A stretch of DNA of 64,000 nt from the NCBI GenBank assembly GCA_026004775.1, contig BPJU01000018.1, positions 1 through 64,000 on the forward strand, read 5' to 3'. The DNA is from Pirellulaceae bacterium (GTDB lineage Bacteria; Planctomycetota; Planctomycetia; Pirellulales; Pirellulaceae). This document shows, piece by piece, positions 45,380-56,406 of this stretch (the first letter of the stretch is position 1; every line of letters starts with the position of its first letter). The position numbers and the translations under genes are program-made. The notes below the pieces were generated by a model. That model saw only the letters and a list, made by a program, of their open reading frames with translations. It ran no database searches and was not told the origin of the DNA.

Positions 45380-46335
45380 CGTTCGGATCGGCTGATCGAG
45401 CTCGCCCCGGTTTTACTCTGGTGGAGCTGCTGCTGGCGCTGGCTGTGGCCACGCTCCTGGCGGCCACGTTGCTGATGGCGATGTGGAGTGCTCAGGAAGA
45501 AGCCCGCGACGCGCGGACTCAGGCCCAGATCGCCAAGCTCAACGAGTACATCATGAGTCAATGGGAAACGTACTCGAGCCGCCAAGTGCCCATTCGCTAT
45601 CGACCCGCCAATCCTTTGGTCCCGTTCCAGCCCACGGCTCGCGAACGCCTGCTGGCACGGCTGGTGTTGCTGCGCGACCTGATGCGCATGGAACTGCCTG
45701 ACCGCAAGACCGATGTGCTTTCTCCCAAAGCGCAACTGGTGTTTCGCGATAATAACGGAAACGTGCGCGGGATTGCGGAATTGTCTGTCGAGTCACGTGC
45801 GTGGCGGGAGTATCGCCGGCGAGCGGTGTCGTCGTGGACCGAAACGTTTCAAGGAGCCGAGTGCCTGTACCTTATTATCAGCACCATCCGTGACGAGAAC
45901 GGAAGCGGGTTGGATTATTTTCGTGACAACGAGATCGGGGACGTCGATGGCGACGGCATGCCGGAGATTCTGGATGGATGGGGCAATCCGATTTCATTCC
46001 TGAGGTGGGCTCCCGGCTACGATTCTCCCATGCAAATCCCGGATCGCAATCGCTCGCCCGACTTTTTCGATCCCCTGCACGTCGATCCACGCTGGAGCAA
46101 TCCCAACGAAAAGGTGCCTTTCAATTTGATTCCGCTGATATTTTCTCCGGGGCCGGATCGCTTGTATGGGCTGATTACCGACACGTCCGCAGCTCCGTTC
46201 CTGGATTATCGGAACACCACGCCGTTGCCGGTTGACCCCTACGCGGCTGTTTCGCCCGGAATTTATGTGGGGCAGAGCGACGGGACGAGTGATGCAGCGG
46301 ATAACATCACCAACCATTTGATTGAGATTCGTTAG
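45376..46335 (+). CDS. Pseudopilin with type IV prepilin leader
   Basis: A 319-aa pseudopilin starting inside the preceding stop (ATGA). Leader RARPG is followed by FTLVELLLALAVATLLAATL (Glu +5). After the helix comes an amphipathic stretch (ARTQAQIAKLNEYIMSQWE is near residue 45), then a globular domain with DNEIGDVDGDGMPEILDGWG near 190. The GDVDGDGMPEI stretch looks like a calcium-binding loop. Probably a minor pseudopilin at the tip complex; I cannot assign G, H, I or J securely. Confidence 0.82.
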   Translation: MTFGSADRARPGFTLVELLLALAVATLLAATLLMAMWSAQEEARDARTQAQIAKLNEYIMSQWETYSSRQVPIRYRPANPLVPFQPTARERLLARLVLLRDLMRMELPDRKTDVLSPKAQLVFRDNNGNVRGIAELSVESRAWREYRRRAVSSWTETFQGAECLYLIISTIRDENGSGLDYFRDNEIGDVDGDGMPEILDGWGNPISFLRWAPGYDSPMQIPDRNRSPDFFDPLHVDPRWSNPNEKVPFNLIPLIFSPGPDRLYGLITDTSAAPFLDYRNTTPLPVDPYAAVSPGIYVGQSDGTSDAADNITNHLIEIR

Positions 46336-46344
46336 GAGTGCAGC

Positions 46345-47514
46345 ATGAGCAAGCGGCGCGGGTTGACATTGGTTGAGCTGTTGATGGTGATAGGCGTGGC
46401 GTCGCTGCTGTTAGCGGCGGCCATCCCGCTGCTGCGCTTGTCACTGCAGGACCGCAAGATCCGTGAAGCGGCGCGACAGGTCAACGCCTTTATGGCACGT
46501 GCCAAGGCGAGGGCCGCGGAACTGGGCCGGCCGGTGGGCGTGCTTATCCGCCGTGCCGACCCGGCCTTCGCCAACGGATCGTTCTATAGCCAGCAGCTCT
46601 TCCTGGCAGAAAGCCCCCCACCCTACGCCGGGGATGACAGTTTTGCAGACGCTCAGATTCCCTCCCCGACCGACGCCAACATGGATGGAGTTCCAGATTT
46701 CGGTCCGTATTCGGCCCAGCTTCGATCCAGCGCCCTGGCGATGCTTTTGGTTAGTCCAGGGGATTTGATACAGTTTGAGTTTCATCAACCGTTGTATGAG
46801 ATTACCGCTCTATCGCAACCCGATCCCAGTAATCAACCTGACGTGGTGGATGTCGTATTCGCACCGCTGCGTCCGCCCACCCCTGCGCCGCCGCCTCCAC
46901 CCACGGTAAATCGCCGCATCCCGTTTCAGATCTACCGAAGTCCAATCCAATTGGGCGCCATCAGCGCCACGGGTCAGTCGGTGATCCGGGCCAGCGGGGC
47001 TCCGCTGGATCTGCCGAACGGCGTGGTGATCGATCTGACGGTGTCCGGTATGGAGCCGACGCTGAATCAATTCACCGCGGCCGATCCCAACGACTTGGAC
47101 ACCTGGACCCCCTCCACCGTGCCCGATCCGACGGACGTGGTGATCATGTTTGCTCCGGACGGCAGTGTCGCTCGGGTTTATCACGGCGTCTACGTGCCGG
47201 TTGGAGGTACTCCGGTACTGAAAACCGTGGGGCGGGATCCGAGTGGGATGATTTTCTTGCTGTTGGGGCGATTGGACCAGGTGCAACCGTCCGACCCGTT
47301 TGCACGAGGCCCCGACGTGGTGGCCAATTTGATGGATACGCGGAACTTCTGGATTGCGATCTCCCCTCAGACCGGTCGGGTGATTACCGCGGAAAACGCG
47401 AGCTTGGAGTCGATCTTGCCGCCGCCTCCGGCCGCTGTTCCACCGGCCTTGAAGCCGACGCTGCTGAAGGCAGCTCGGGAGTTCGCCCTTTCGCCGCAGG
47501 AAACAGGAGCTTGA
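46345..47514 (+). CDS. Pseudopilin, GspH-like
   Basis: A 389-aa pseudopilin. Leader MSKRRG is followed by LTLVELLMVIGVASLLLAAA (Glu +5). The stretch ARQVNAFMARAKARAAELGR resembles the GspH/FimT region after the helix. The rest contains proline-rich spacers (PPTPAPPPPPTV) and a beta-rich domain. Start ATG 46345, nine bases after the previous stop region, with GGAG upstream. Confidence 0.82.
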   Translation: MSKRRGLTLVELLMVIGVASLLLAAAIPLLRLSLQDRKIREAARQVNAFMARAKARAAELGRPVGVLIRRADPAFANGSFYSQQLFLAESPPPYAGDDSFADAQIPSPTDANMDGVPDFGPYSAQLRSSALAMLLVSPGDLIQFEFHQPLYEITALSQPDPSNQPDVVDVVFAPLRPPTPAPPPPPTVNRRIPFQIYRSPIQLGAISATGQSVIRASGAPLDLPNGVVIDLTVSGMEPTLNQFTAADPNDLDTWTPSTVPDPTDVVIMFAPDGSVARVYHGVYVPVGGTPVLKTVGRDPSGMIFLLLGRLDQVQPSDPFARGPDVVANLMDTRNFWIAISPQTGRVITAENASLESILPPPPAAVPPALKPTLLKAAREFALSPQETGA

Positions 47515-47518
47515 TCCC

Positions 47519-48740
47519 GTGAGAGTTGCCAGAGCTTCTGCCGGCAGGCTGCGAACACGCGGCGTCACGCTGCTGGAAGTGTTGATCTCGATGGGCATCG
47601 CCTTTATCGGCCTGTTGGGCGTTGCGGCGATGCTTCCGGTGGCGATCTATTATTTGAATCGGGGGGTGGTAGCGGACAATGCAGCGGTCTTCGGACGCAG
47701 TGCCGTTTCTGAGTTCAAAGCCCGGCAAATGAGCCGGGCCAACATGTGGGCGGTGTGGAATCCAAACACCAATGCATTCGTCGCGTTTCGCGCCGAGCCA
47801 GCCGAGACGCAGCCGCTGACTTTTGTCAGCCCGCTGGTCGGTCAGGCCGCATCGTTTTGTATCGACGGGTTGATGCTGGCACGCTGCGTGCGCGATGGAA
47901 ATGTCCCTCCCTTCCTTTTTCCCGGCTGTTCCTTTCGGCGTCGATGAAACGAGGATGGCTCGAGTGACGCTCAGAACACAACCGGGCGCCTCGCCAATCA
48001 TTCCACCCGGTAATCCGAATCCCTTGTTCACCATTCCGTATCTGACGGCGGATGAGATCTTTTTTCTCACCGACCAATTGAGCTTCACCCGGCCGAAAGA
48101 TCGCACATTGCCGCCGGTTCCCGACATCAGCTTGGACGCGAACAGCCTTCCGGAAAAACGTCAATTTGATCCCAACCTCTCCTGGTTCGCCACGCTGTCA
48201 CCGATTGTCGGCCCATCCGGGGGAAATCCGCTGTCGGACATGTACACGTTGTCGATAGTGGTGGTCGAGGCACGCGACATGCGGAGCGACATGTCGTTGA
48301 ACAACACCGACGAACCGGTCGAGCGTGTCGTAGATGTCTATTTTCACCGGGCACCCGGAGCGGCCGTTCCGGCCGGTGACTGGGCTGGAGGTTCGGTAGT
48401 ACTGGTACCTCGACTCAATCGTTCCGAGAAAGATCTCGAGGTGCGCCCCGGTCACTGGGTGATGCTGAGCGGCCGTTTTGCCCCGGCGGGGGCGTCGGTT
48501 TTCCGCTGGTACCGCGTGGTGTCGGCCGATCGTGACACGTCGGTGCTTACTGCTGCGGATGTCGCCTTGCTTTATCCGCCATCAGCGTCGGCCGGTAGGC
48601 CCTATCGCGAAGTGGCCTTGCAGGGGTTGGATTGGAACCCTAACGCCGTTGTCCGTACTCAAGCAACGATCATCAGCGGGGTCGTGGCGGTATTAGAAAA
48701 AACCGTCCGCATCGAATCCAGTTCGTTGTGGACGCGCTAA
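47519..48740 (+). pseudogene. GspI/PilV-like pseudopilin, frame broken at a T5 run
   Basis: Two frames of one gene. The first (47519-47947; GTG start with AGGAG nine bases upstream) has the leader RTRG then VTLLEVLISMGIAFIGLLGV (Glu +5), as in GspI/PilV. It ends soon after PPFLFP. The second (47895-48740) continues AVPFGVDETRMARV and encodes the globular domain. Dropping one T from T5 (47916-47920) restores PFLFPAVPFGVDE without a break, giving about 406 aa. This is either a sequencing error, a real mutation, or slippage on the T run; the sequence alone cannot decide. Confidence 0.75.
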
Positions 48741-48770
48741 CCAAACTGTAGAAATTGCGAGGAGTCCGCT

Positions 48771-51700
48771 ATGACTCACGTTTCCGTCCGACTGCGACGG
48801 CCTGTCAAGTCGAAGATGATCAGACGCAATCGAATAGCTCAGCGCTCGGGTGTAGTGCTGCTGGTAGTATTAACACTGCTGGCGTTGTTTCTTGTCATCG
48901 GGACGACGTTTCTGCTGGTGGCAGGAAGTTATCGGAAAGCTGCCCAAAGCCAGGCCCGAGAAGAATGGTACAGTATGCCGCCCCAGCGGCTGCTGGATGA
49001 AGCCATGTACCAATTGGTGCGTGGCACCCGCGATCCCAATTCCGCTTTGGGCTACCCGATCGGTGCTTCCGGCAAGTACGAAAACTTATTGGCCGACCTT
49101 TACGGATATGACGGGTTCATCGCCTACGGGGCAATCGAAACCGTTGCCGGAAATCGAATTCGTTTGCATGTCCCGGTTCCGGAAATCAATCCCAATTTGC
49201 CATTCCCCCATAACTCGCCGGCCAGCATTTTTGCTCAGGGAGATTTTGTGTTATGGCGCGATGTACGCAATAGAACGACCGCCTACTTTACTCAGACTCT
49301 CCCACCGCCATTGCCTACCTCAGCCGTGCAGGCTCCCCTTCTCTACGGGTACTACAATGGCCAGTATCTCACGTTTATCGATGTGTTTCCCAACCCGATG
49401 CTGCCGAATACGCCACCACCGCTGGCGCTGCGCTACAATACCTTACCTATCGTGCGGTATGCTTTGCGGACCAGTAATACTCCTCCGGCTAGTCCGGCAC
49501 CGTTTTCAGATCTGCCAGTACATAGCGGTGGTCACATACGCCGGCCAGTATGTATTCGCAGAAATCGATGTTACGTGGCCTACCAACTCGTATAGTAGTC
49601 CGTCGCTGGAATCGATCACGGGTATATTGCCGAACAGTATTGTGACCATATTGGTCAACGGACGGCCTTTTAATGGCAGGCCGAACGATCCCAATTACCC
49701 GGATGAGCAGTACGATTATCCTGACGATAACAATCCGTTCCTGGCGCACCCGGATCCCGCCAGGCAACGCCCATCGTTTCCTGATCCGGCGCAGGGGCCC
49801 TCTTCCATCCTAGTGGACAGTAACCACGACGGAGTGGCCGACAGCCGGTGGGTGGATCTGGGCATGCCGGTGATGACCGGCCGGGACGGGCGGCAAGTGA
49901 AACCTCTATTTGCCATCCACTGCATTGATCTGGACGGGCGGCTCAATATCAATTTTGCGGGTAACCGAGGCCATCTTTCCACACCTTCGACGTTCGCACT
50001 TGTCAACGGCGGGGCAGGTAATCGCTATCGCCCCACGCGGGCGGTCAACACGGCGACTCCGCCCGTGCCCGATTTGGAATACGGTAATCCGGTTCCCTCC
50101 CCGGCATTTGGGCAGGGTGTCGGTTGGGGACCCGCCGATATCACGCTGTGGGACCTTTTAGCACGTACGGTACAAACGTCGCTTCCGGGGCTATCGGCAA
50201 GTCAAGTGCAGGCCGTGGCGGCGGCCTGGTACGATCAGATTCTGGTTGCCCGGTATGGCCTCCAGGGCCGTCCCGGTGTAGTCGGCGACGACACGACGGT
50301 GAGCGTGCCTGCCCTGTTGAAGTTTCCGAATTATCGCACGGCCCGTTCGTTGATCGACTTTCACAGTGCACTGCGGCAGGGAATCGATCCTCGAGGCATG
50401 CCGGCTGCCGAGCCGCCGTATGCCATCTATCCGGGTGTGCCGGTCGATGCCATTATCGAAAGCCCGTATGAGTTGAATGCCGAGGCACCTCGAGGCAACG
50501 AACCTGCCGCTACAGACCGATTGTTTACCCTGACAGAACTCGAAAGCCTGCTTCGTTATTACGATGTGGATGCCTCCAGCATTCCGTCTCGACTGCGGAG
50601 TGTACTGTTTGATCTAAACGGAGACGGTACGCCGGAGAATCTGGCATTGGGAGAAGCAAGACTATTTCGCTCATCCATAACAACGGAAAGTTGGGACCTG
50701 CCGGCATTGAAATTCCGGGCTGATCGGGTTGCATCCGGCGATCCTATGCAAAGCCCGATGGAGTTGCTCTTGGAGCGCATGAATGGCAAATTTCCAGTGT
50801 CAACCAGCTCGTCTTCCACATCCAAGACCTGGTGGATCGACGGTTGTTGCCCCCGACTTCGTTTTTGGCATGGCGTACGATTTAAATCGTCCATTGCCGG
50901 AGTGGCCCAATCCGAGCGATCCAAATTTCGCATCCTTGGTGGAGCAGTATTATCTTGCCCGGCAGGAAATGGCCCAGCAGCTTTATTTGCTGGCGTTGAT
51001 GGTGGCGGACGTGCCCGTAACGGTGGGAACTGCGGCGGGCGAGCAAGCGCGTACCCGTATCGCTCAATGGGCGGTCAACGTGGTGGATTATCGCGACGGC
51101 GATGCGATCATGACGCCGTTCGAGTTTGACATCGAGCCGTTTGACGGCTGGGGAGTGGACAACAATTACTTGAGTAATACGGAGAATTCGCCGCCGACGG
51201 GCTTGCCGCCGCCCCCGAATCCTCAGCCGAGCCAGCGCCGGCTGGTGTGGGGCTGCGAGCGCCCAGAGCTGCTCATTAACGAAGCATTCGCGTGGCATGA
51301 TGTGCGCGTCGAACGTCAAGGAATGAACTATCAACAAACATATCGACCTCGCGGCTACTGCTTCGTCGAGCTATATAACCCGTGGGCATCGCCTGCCTTC
51401 GGCTCGGATTTGAATCCGTGGGGGCTGGCACCGCCGGCGGGCGTTCAGGTGAATGCGACGACTCCGGCGGGCGAGCCAGTATGGCGGCTGGTATTTGAGA
51501 CAGCCAGCGGTTATCCGTCTCCTCCGCCTCCAACGTCGCCTTCACGGGTAGTCTATCCAACAGTGCCGGGCGGTTCGGCGCCTCGGCCTGCACTGGCTAC
51601 CTATTATTCGGACCTGCTTAATCAGCCGTTGTTTGTCTTGCCCGGACATTATTGTGTTATCGGTTCAGCGGGCTGGCTGGTCGATCCATCGGGGCCGATG

Positions 51701-53323
51701 CCTTTCAATCCGGACATCGACAACGACAACCGGCCCGACTATGTTTCCACGTTCGGCCTGCCGAACCCCAGCACGGTGCCTCCGGCGCCGAACTATACGC
51801 AAGTTCGCAGGCTCCAGATCACCCGCACGGCGGCGGGAATGCAGTTGGTTCGCCTTGACGGAGCCACAGCCTTTCCTAAACCGGTTGTGGCCATTCCGAT
51901 CAACAAGTTCTTGGACAGTACCGGAAGCCCTCAATGGCGCTCGTTGAACGTTTCCGAACCGGCGGGAGGCTATCCTCCGCAACCGGTCGTGGAGCCGATG
52001 GAACAGCGGTATGCCGCTCCGGTGACTCCGCCTTTTGACGACGGCGAGCATATCCAGATGGGCAATCTATCGCCACCCGATCAGAATTATGCGGAAGTCA
52101 AACTCGAGCGATTGGCAAATCCTCGCTTACCCTATCACCCGGTCAACAATCCGTACATCGAGGTCGATCATTTCGAAAATGTAGGACTTACGCGGATCAA
52201 TGGAGCATCCACCGATCCGCCCTCTGATTTTCAAATCATTGCACATGAGCGGCAGGCTATTCTTTGGAGCCACGAGAGTCCTCAACCGTCCACTACGTCT
52301 CAGCCGGTTGTTGCGGGAACTCACTATTATTCCAGCCCGGTACGAACCACCTTGGGTTATCTTAACTCCACGGCCGGCCCGCCGGAGACCAATCCTTTGC
52401 CTCCGGCGCTGACGCCGGCGAACCTCCCTTCCGATTACTATGTGGGGGCACCCGCGACGGTGACGTTTCCGCTGCTTACTTGGCTCAATCGCCCGTTCCG
52501 CAACCAGTATGAGTTGCTCGATGTACCGGCACTCAAGCCCGCGGAAGTGTTGCATGACTTTGAAACTCCGGGAAGTTACAACGGATCGCGAACACACCTT
52601 CTGCCATTGGTGGACTATCGCGCCTCGGGTGCACAAGATTTTAGTACCCCTCCGGGCTCTCAATTCTATCAAATCTTGTATTACACTCGCGCTCGGTCGC
52701 CGTTTGTCGGAACAGAGACGTATTTGAGTTCTGATCCGCGGGATATTTATCCGCGGCGTGAGCCGGGCAAAATCAATATCAACACGATTCCGAACGAATG
52801 GGTATACCTGGCACTTTGGAATGGAGTAGAAGTACCCCCGGGACAGGCCACGAATATAGCCAGTACTTGGGTGCGGTTGTTCAATGAGTTTTCTCCGGAC
52901 GCCAATCCTACCCGAGGGCCGTTTTTGCCGGCCAAATGGCGAGACACTCTTGATAACGATCCCTTATTGAAACTATTTATAGACGCCACCGGGCCGGCTC
53001 GTGGAATAAAACCTTGGCCCAACGGAAACGGATTCGCATACATGGATGGTGACGTACACACATACTTCCGCTTCCACGGGTTGAATCGGATCGGAGGAGA
53101 GATCACGACTACCTCCAGCGTGTTTGCGGTGTGGATTACGTTGGGTTATTTCGACCTCGATCCCAACAGCGGGAATATTGTCGGAGAGCATGGTAGCGAA
53201 ACGGGTGAGCAGAAACGCCACCGTGCGTTTTACATTATTGACAGATCCGTACCGGTGGCATTCGAGCCGGGAATGAATCACAACGTCGATAGGGCGGTAT
53301 TGTTACGCAGATTCATCGAGTAG
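48771..53323 (+). pseudogene. Giant GspK-like minor pseudopilin, broken by three T-run indels
   Basis: About 1,517 aa when repaired, against about 320 for usual GspK. N-terminus: IAQRSGVVLLVVLTLLALFL, a prepilin-like leader without Glu +5, as in GspK. Other marks are SNHDGVADSRWVDLGMP, LDGRLNIN near residue 385 and PGKININTIPNEW near 1330, the Gly-Lys-Ile-Asn-Asn pattern of GspK. Frame runs 48771-49506, then shifts; 49507-50790; then about 50794-50862 in a third frame; then to 53323. Each break is cured by one T: extra in T4 (49503-49506), missing in T3 (50791-50793), missing in T5 (50862-50866). Start ATG 48771 with GAGGAG. The part from 50902 recurs at 60073. Confidence 0.75.
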
Positions 53324-54829
53324 GTTGGGTGTGAGGGTGCTGCGGCGCATAGTTGGGTTGTTGAAACGTTCAACTTCTGTGGCAGCCCAATGATGCCAAG
53401 GGCTTCACGTCTGCGGTCGAATGGTGTTTTTCAAAGGTTCACTGTAACCAAAACGGAACGGGAAGCAGCAGGGCCGGTTGTTCCAGAAGTGCCCAGGTGC
53501 CGTGCCAGGAGGCGTATTGGCTGAGGAAAACGATAAACACGTAGGCGGCTGCGGCCGGCCACAACAGCACGTTGCCCAGCCAGCGAGCCCACCGCGGCGC
53601 CGGCTGGGGTCGGCCTTGGGCATATCCCCAGGCCCAGCCCACGGCCCAGCGACCCGGCAAGCCCAGACAAACGAAAACCACTGCCGGCAACCACGCCAAT
53701 TCACGAGGCGTATATTCGATTTTCAGAAGATAAAGAGGTAGAGATAGGGCAAAGAACACAATCCACGCAACACTCATCACCATGGGTGCCGAGCGATAAG
53801 CAGTGCGTACGGCCGCCACGTGCCGAAACGCTTGCAGTTTTCCCTCCGCAGCAAAGGCGGTTTGCAAATACGGCAAATAGAACGCAATTATTCCGTATAA
53901 AATAGCACCAGCGGCTGCCAATAACCCGGCGCCGGCTCCTTTGCCCTGAAAGGCAATCGCCATCAGGCTCACCGGAACGATCAACCAGAGGAGCGTGGCG
54001 ACCATGCCTCGCAAACCCAGCCAAAAGAGGTAGCCCAGGTGCAGACCAGCCAAATTGTTCCACAGCGCCTCTCGGGCCTCGCGCACCAGCCGTCCTTCCC
54101 GAAGTGCCTGCCAGGCCATTGCCGGCGGAAACCAGTCGCGTGCCGGACGGTTGCGGCGAACAAGTTGCCAGACAACCAGCGGGAACCAGTAAGGCCAAAG
54201 CCAGTGACGCCAGTCGCCTCCGGCATACGCGGCCGCGAGCAGATGGACGAGCAAGGCGGCTGCCAAGACCACGGTCCACGGGGCCAGCGCAGGCGGCTCA
54301 CTTGCCGGCGTGTTGATGAGATAAGCCGAGTAGTACCAGTCTTGTATGAGCCAAAGCGGTGCAAGGCAGGCCACCAAGCCTGCCAGCCAGCGGCCCCACC
54401 GGCCCGCCGTTTTCCAACCCAGGAAAAGGTCGCTCCATCGCCGCCGGCGAGCCAGTCTGCCGCTTACCTCCATCAGGTAGCCTAGAACCGCCAATTGAAC
54501 TACCGGCAAAGTCGCCGCCACGGCCAGCAGCACTACCATAGCCAGGGCATTCCAGATACCGGTGAAAAACCAACCTGACGTCGCCAGCAAGCGTCGCCAC
54601 ACGAAATGTGTCCAGTGCAAAGCGCCCATTGCCTTAGTCGTGCTTGAAACTTGTCGGCCAGGAATTCAGTATGCTTTTTACGGGATCCAAAGGCTTCGGG
54701 AATATTGATCCGTCGTGGGTTTGAGGCTGATGTTACGCGAGCGATTGTTAATCTTCCTGAAGACTATACTCCTGGCGGCTACCATATTGTTTCTGGCTGT
54801 GGCGGTTTTTGGGACACTGGGTTTGAGGA
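50902..54829. repeat. Long direct repeat, copy 1
   Basis: This segment recurs at 60073-64000 with a constant offset of 9171. All translated frames on both strands agree and spot comparison of lines shows no difference. It covers the 3' half of the GspK-like gene, the polytopic membrane protein and the start of the DUF1549 gene. The second copy runs off the window, so the true repeat is at least 3928 bp and may be the full 9171-bp unit (50902-60072) in tandem. Confidence 0.95.
53439..54629 (-). CDS. Polytopic membrane protein of unknown function
   Basis: A 396-aa protein with about eight hydrophobic helices (IWNALAMVVLLAVAATLPVV; LAPWTVVLAAALLVHLLAAA; GYLFWLGLRGMVATLLWLIV; MSVAWIVFFALSLPLYLL). 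It has short polar loops rich in Arg/Trp. No catalytic motif recognised; it resembles uncharacterised planctomycete membrane proteins. Start ATG 54629. It is convergent with the GspK-like gene and divergent from the DUF1549 gene. An identical copy lies at 62610-63800. Confidence 0.7.
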   Translation of the reverse strand: MGALHWTHFVWRRLLATSGWFFTGIWNALAMVVLLAVAATLPVVQLAVLGYLMEVSGRLARRRRWSDLFLGWKTAGRWGRWLAGLVACLAPLWLIQDWYYSAYLINTPASEPPALAPWTVVLAAALLVHLLAAAYAGGDWRHWLWPYWFPLVVWQLVRRNRPARDWFPPAMAWQALREGRLVREAREALWNNLAGLHLGYLFWLGLRGMVATLLWLIVPVSLMAIAFQGKGAGAGLLAAAGAILYGIIAFYLPYLQTAFAAEGKLQAFRHVAAVRTAYRSAPMVMSVAWIVFFALSLPLYLLKIEYTPRELAWLPAVVFVCLGLPGRWAVGWAWGYAQGRPQPAPRWARWLGNVLLWPAAAAYVFIVFLSQYASWHGTWALLEQPALLLPVPFWLQ

Positions 54830-56388
54830 ACCGGTTGCTGGACGACGGACCTGCTGAGCCGGCGGATTGGAATTCACGCCAGTTCGAAGAATCGGTAACG
54901 GCTTTGAACACCGAGTTTTCCGAGCATTGGGAGAAACTCGGTTTAACACCGGCTCCCGAGGCCCCCGTGTTTACGTTAGCACGGCGGCTTTCGTTGGCGT
55001 TGGCCGGCACGGTGCCGTCTCTGGAAGAATTGCGAGCCCTGGAAGCCCAGCCGCCGCAACAACAGCTTGACTGGTGGCTGGACCGACTGTTGGCGGATGC
55101 GCGCGTATCGGATTATTTGGCTGAGCGGTTTACCCGAGCGTGGGTGGGGGTCGAAAACGGACCGTTTCTTGCCTATCGCCGGCGGCGATTCGTGCTCTGG
55201 TTGTCTGAGCAATTGCGCCGGAATCGCCCCTACGATGCTCTGGTTCACGAGCTTTTGACGGCCGAAGGTTTATGGACCAACCAGCCGGCGGTCAACTTCG
55301 TTACTGCCACGATTCAGGAAGGCCAGCCTGATGCGGTTCGGTTGGCTGGCCGTACGGCACGGGCGTTTCTGGGGGTTCGAATCGATTGCCTGCAATGCCA
55401 CGACGATCATCTGGGGACGATACGGTTAGGTGACCCGCCCGAGCTAAGAGAAGGCACGCAGCGGGACTTTCACCGACTGGCTGCGTTTTTCTCGGGGGTG
55501 CGCGTATCGGGACTGGGGGTTCACGATCGGATAGCTCCTTACCGCGTGCAGCTACTGGGAGACAATTCCGAGCAGGTATTGGCACCAGCTCCGCCGTTTT
55601 TGATCGACCGATTGCCCGCCCAGGGTGCGTCACGGGAGCGATTGGCGGAATGGGTTACGCATCCGGAGAACCGGGCTTTTGCTCGAGCGATCGTCAACCG
55701 CGTGTGGGGGTTGATGTTCGGACGACCGCTGGTGGAACCGGTGGACGATATTCCGTTGGCCGGGCCGTATCCACCCGGTCTGGAGCGGTTGGCGGAAGAC
55801 TTCATCCGGCACGGGTATGATCTGCATCGATTGATTCGGATGATAGCCCATTCGGCACCATTTCTACGGGATAGCCGTGCCGAGTTTCCGCTGAGTGAAG
55901 AGCATGAGAAGCACTGGGCGGCATTTCCGTTGACACGGTTGCGTCCCGAGCAAGTTGCCGGGGCAGTGATTCAGTCCTGTTCGCTGACCGCATTGGACGA
56001 CCACGCCAATATTTTCGAGAGGCTGGCCTACTATTCACAGACGAATCAGTTTGTGCGGCGTTACGGCGACCGAGGTGAGGACGAGTTTCATGATCCGGGT
56101 GGAACCATTCCGCAGCGGTTGCTGTTGATGAACGGCGAATTAGTACGGGAACAGACGCGAGCGCGAAGTTGGGGTACGGCCGCGGCACGGATTGCGGCGG
56201 CGGCTCGCGACGAGCAGCAGGCAGTCCGTGCCGCTTACCTGGCTGTACTGAGTCGCTTGCCTTCGCCGACTGAGGAAGAGCGTTTCACCGAGATGCTTCG
56301 CAAACGCGGCAAGCGGAAGCGGGCCGCTGCCTTGGAAGACCTGTATTGGGTTCTGCTTAACAGCACGGAGTTTTCCTGGAACCATTGA
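54730..56388 (+). CDS. DUF1549/DUF1553 (PSCyt2/PSD1) protein
   Basis: A 552-aa protein (557 if GTG 54715 is used). An N-terminal signal anchor (LLIFLKTILLAATILFLAVAVFG) is followed by DUF1549 (about 60-250) with LARRLSLALAGTVPSLEEL and the c-type heme-like site CLQCHDDHLG, and by DUF1553 (about 290-540) with NRAFARAIVNRVWGLMFGRPLVEP. These domains are almost a signature of Planctomycetes and normally occur together, followed by DUF1501, as here. Function unknown; periplasmic redox or polysaccharide roles have been suggested. GAGG lies just before ATG 54730. Confidence 0.9.
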   Translation: MLRERLLIFLKTILLAATILFLAVAVFGTLGLRNRLLDDGPAEPADWNSRQFEESVTALNTEFSEHWEKLGLTPAPEAPVFTLARRLSLALAGTVPSLEELRALEAQPPQQQLDWWLDRLLADARVSDYLAERFTRAWVGVENGPFLAYRRRRFVLWLSEQLRRNRPYDALVHELLTAEGLWTNQPAVNFVTATIQEGQPDAVRLAGRTARAFLGVRIDCLQCHDDHLGTIRLGDPPELREGTQRDFHRLAAFFSGVRVSGLGVHDRIAPYRVQLLGDNSEQVLAPAPPFLIDRLPAQGASRERLAEWVTHPENRAFARAIVNRVWGLMFGRPLVEPVDDIPLAGPYPPGLERLAEDFIRHGYDLHRLIRMIAHSAPFLRDSRAEFPLSEEHEKHWAAFPLTRLRPEQVAGAVIQSCSLTALDDHANIFERLAYYSQTNQFVRRYGDRGEDEFHDPGGTIPQRLLLMNGELVREQTRARSWGTAAARIAAAARDEQQAVRAAYLAVLSRLPSPTEEERFTEMLRKRGKRKRAAALEDLYWVLLNSTEFSWNH

Positions 56389-56406
56389 ACAACACGGGGG
56401 CTGACG

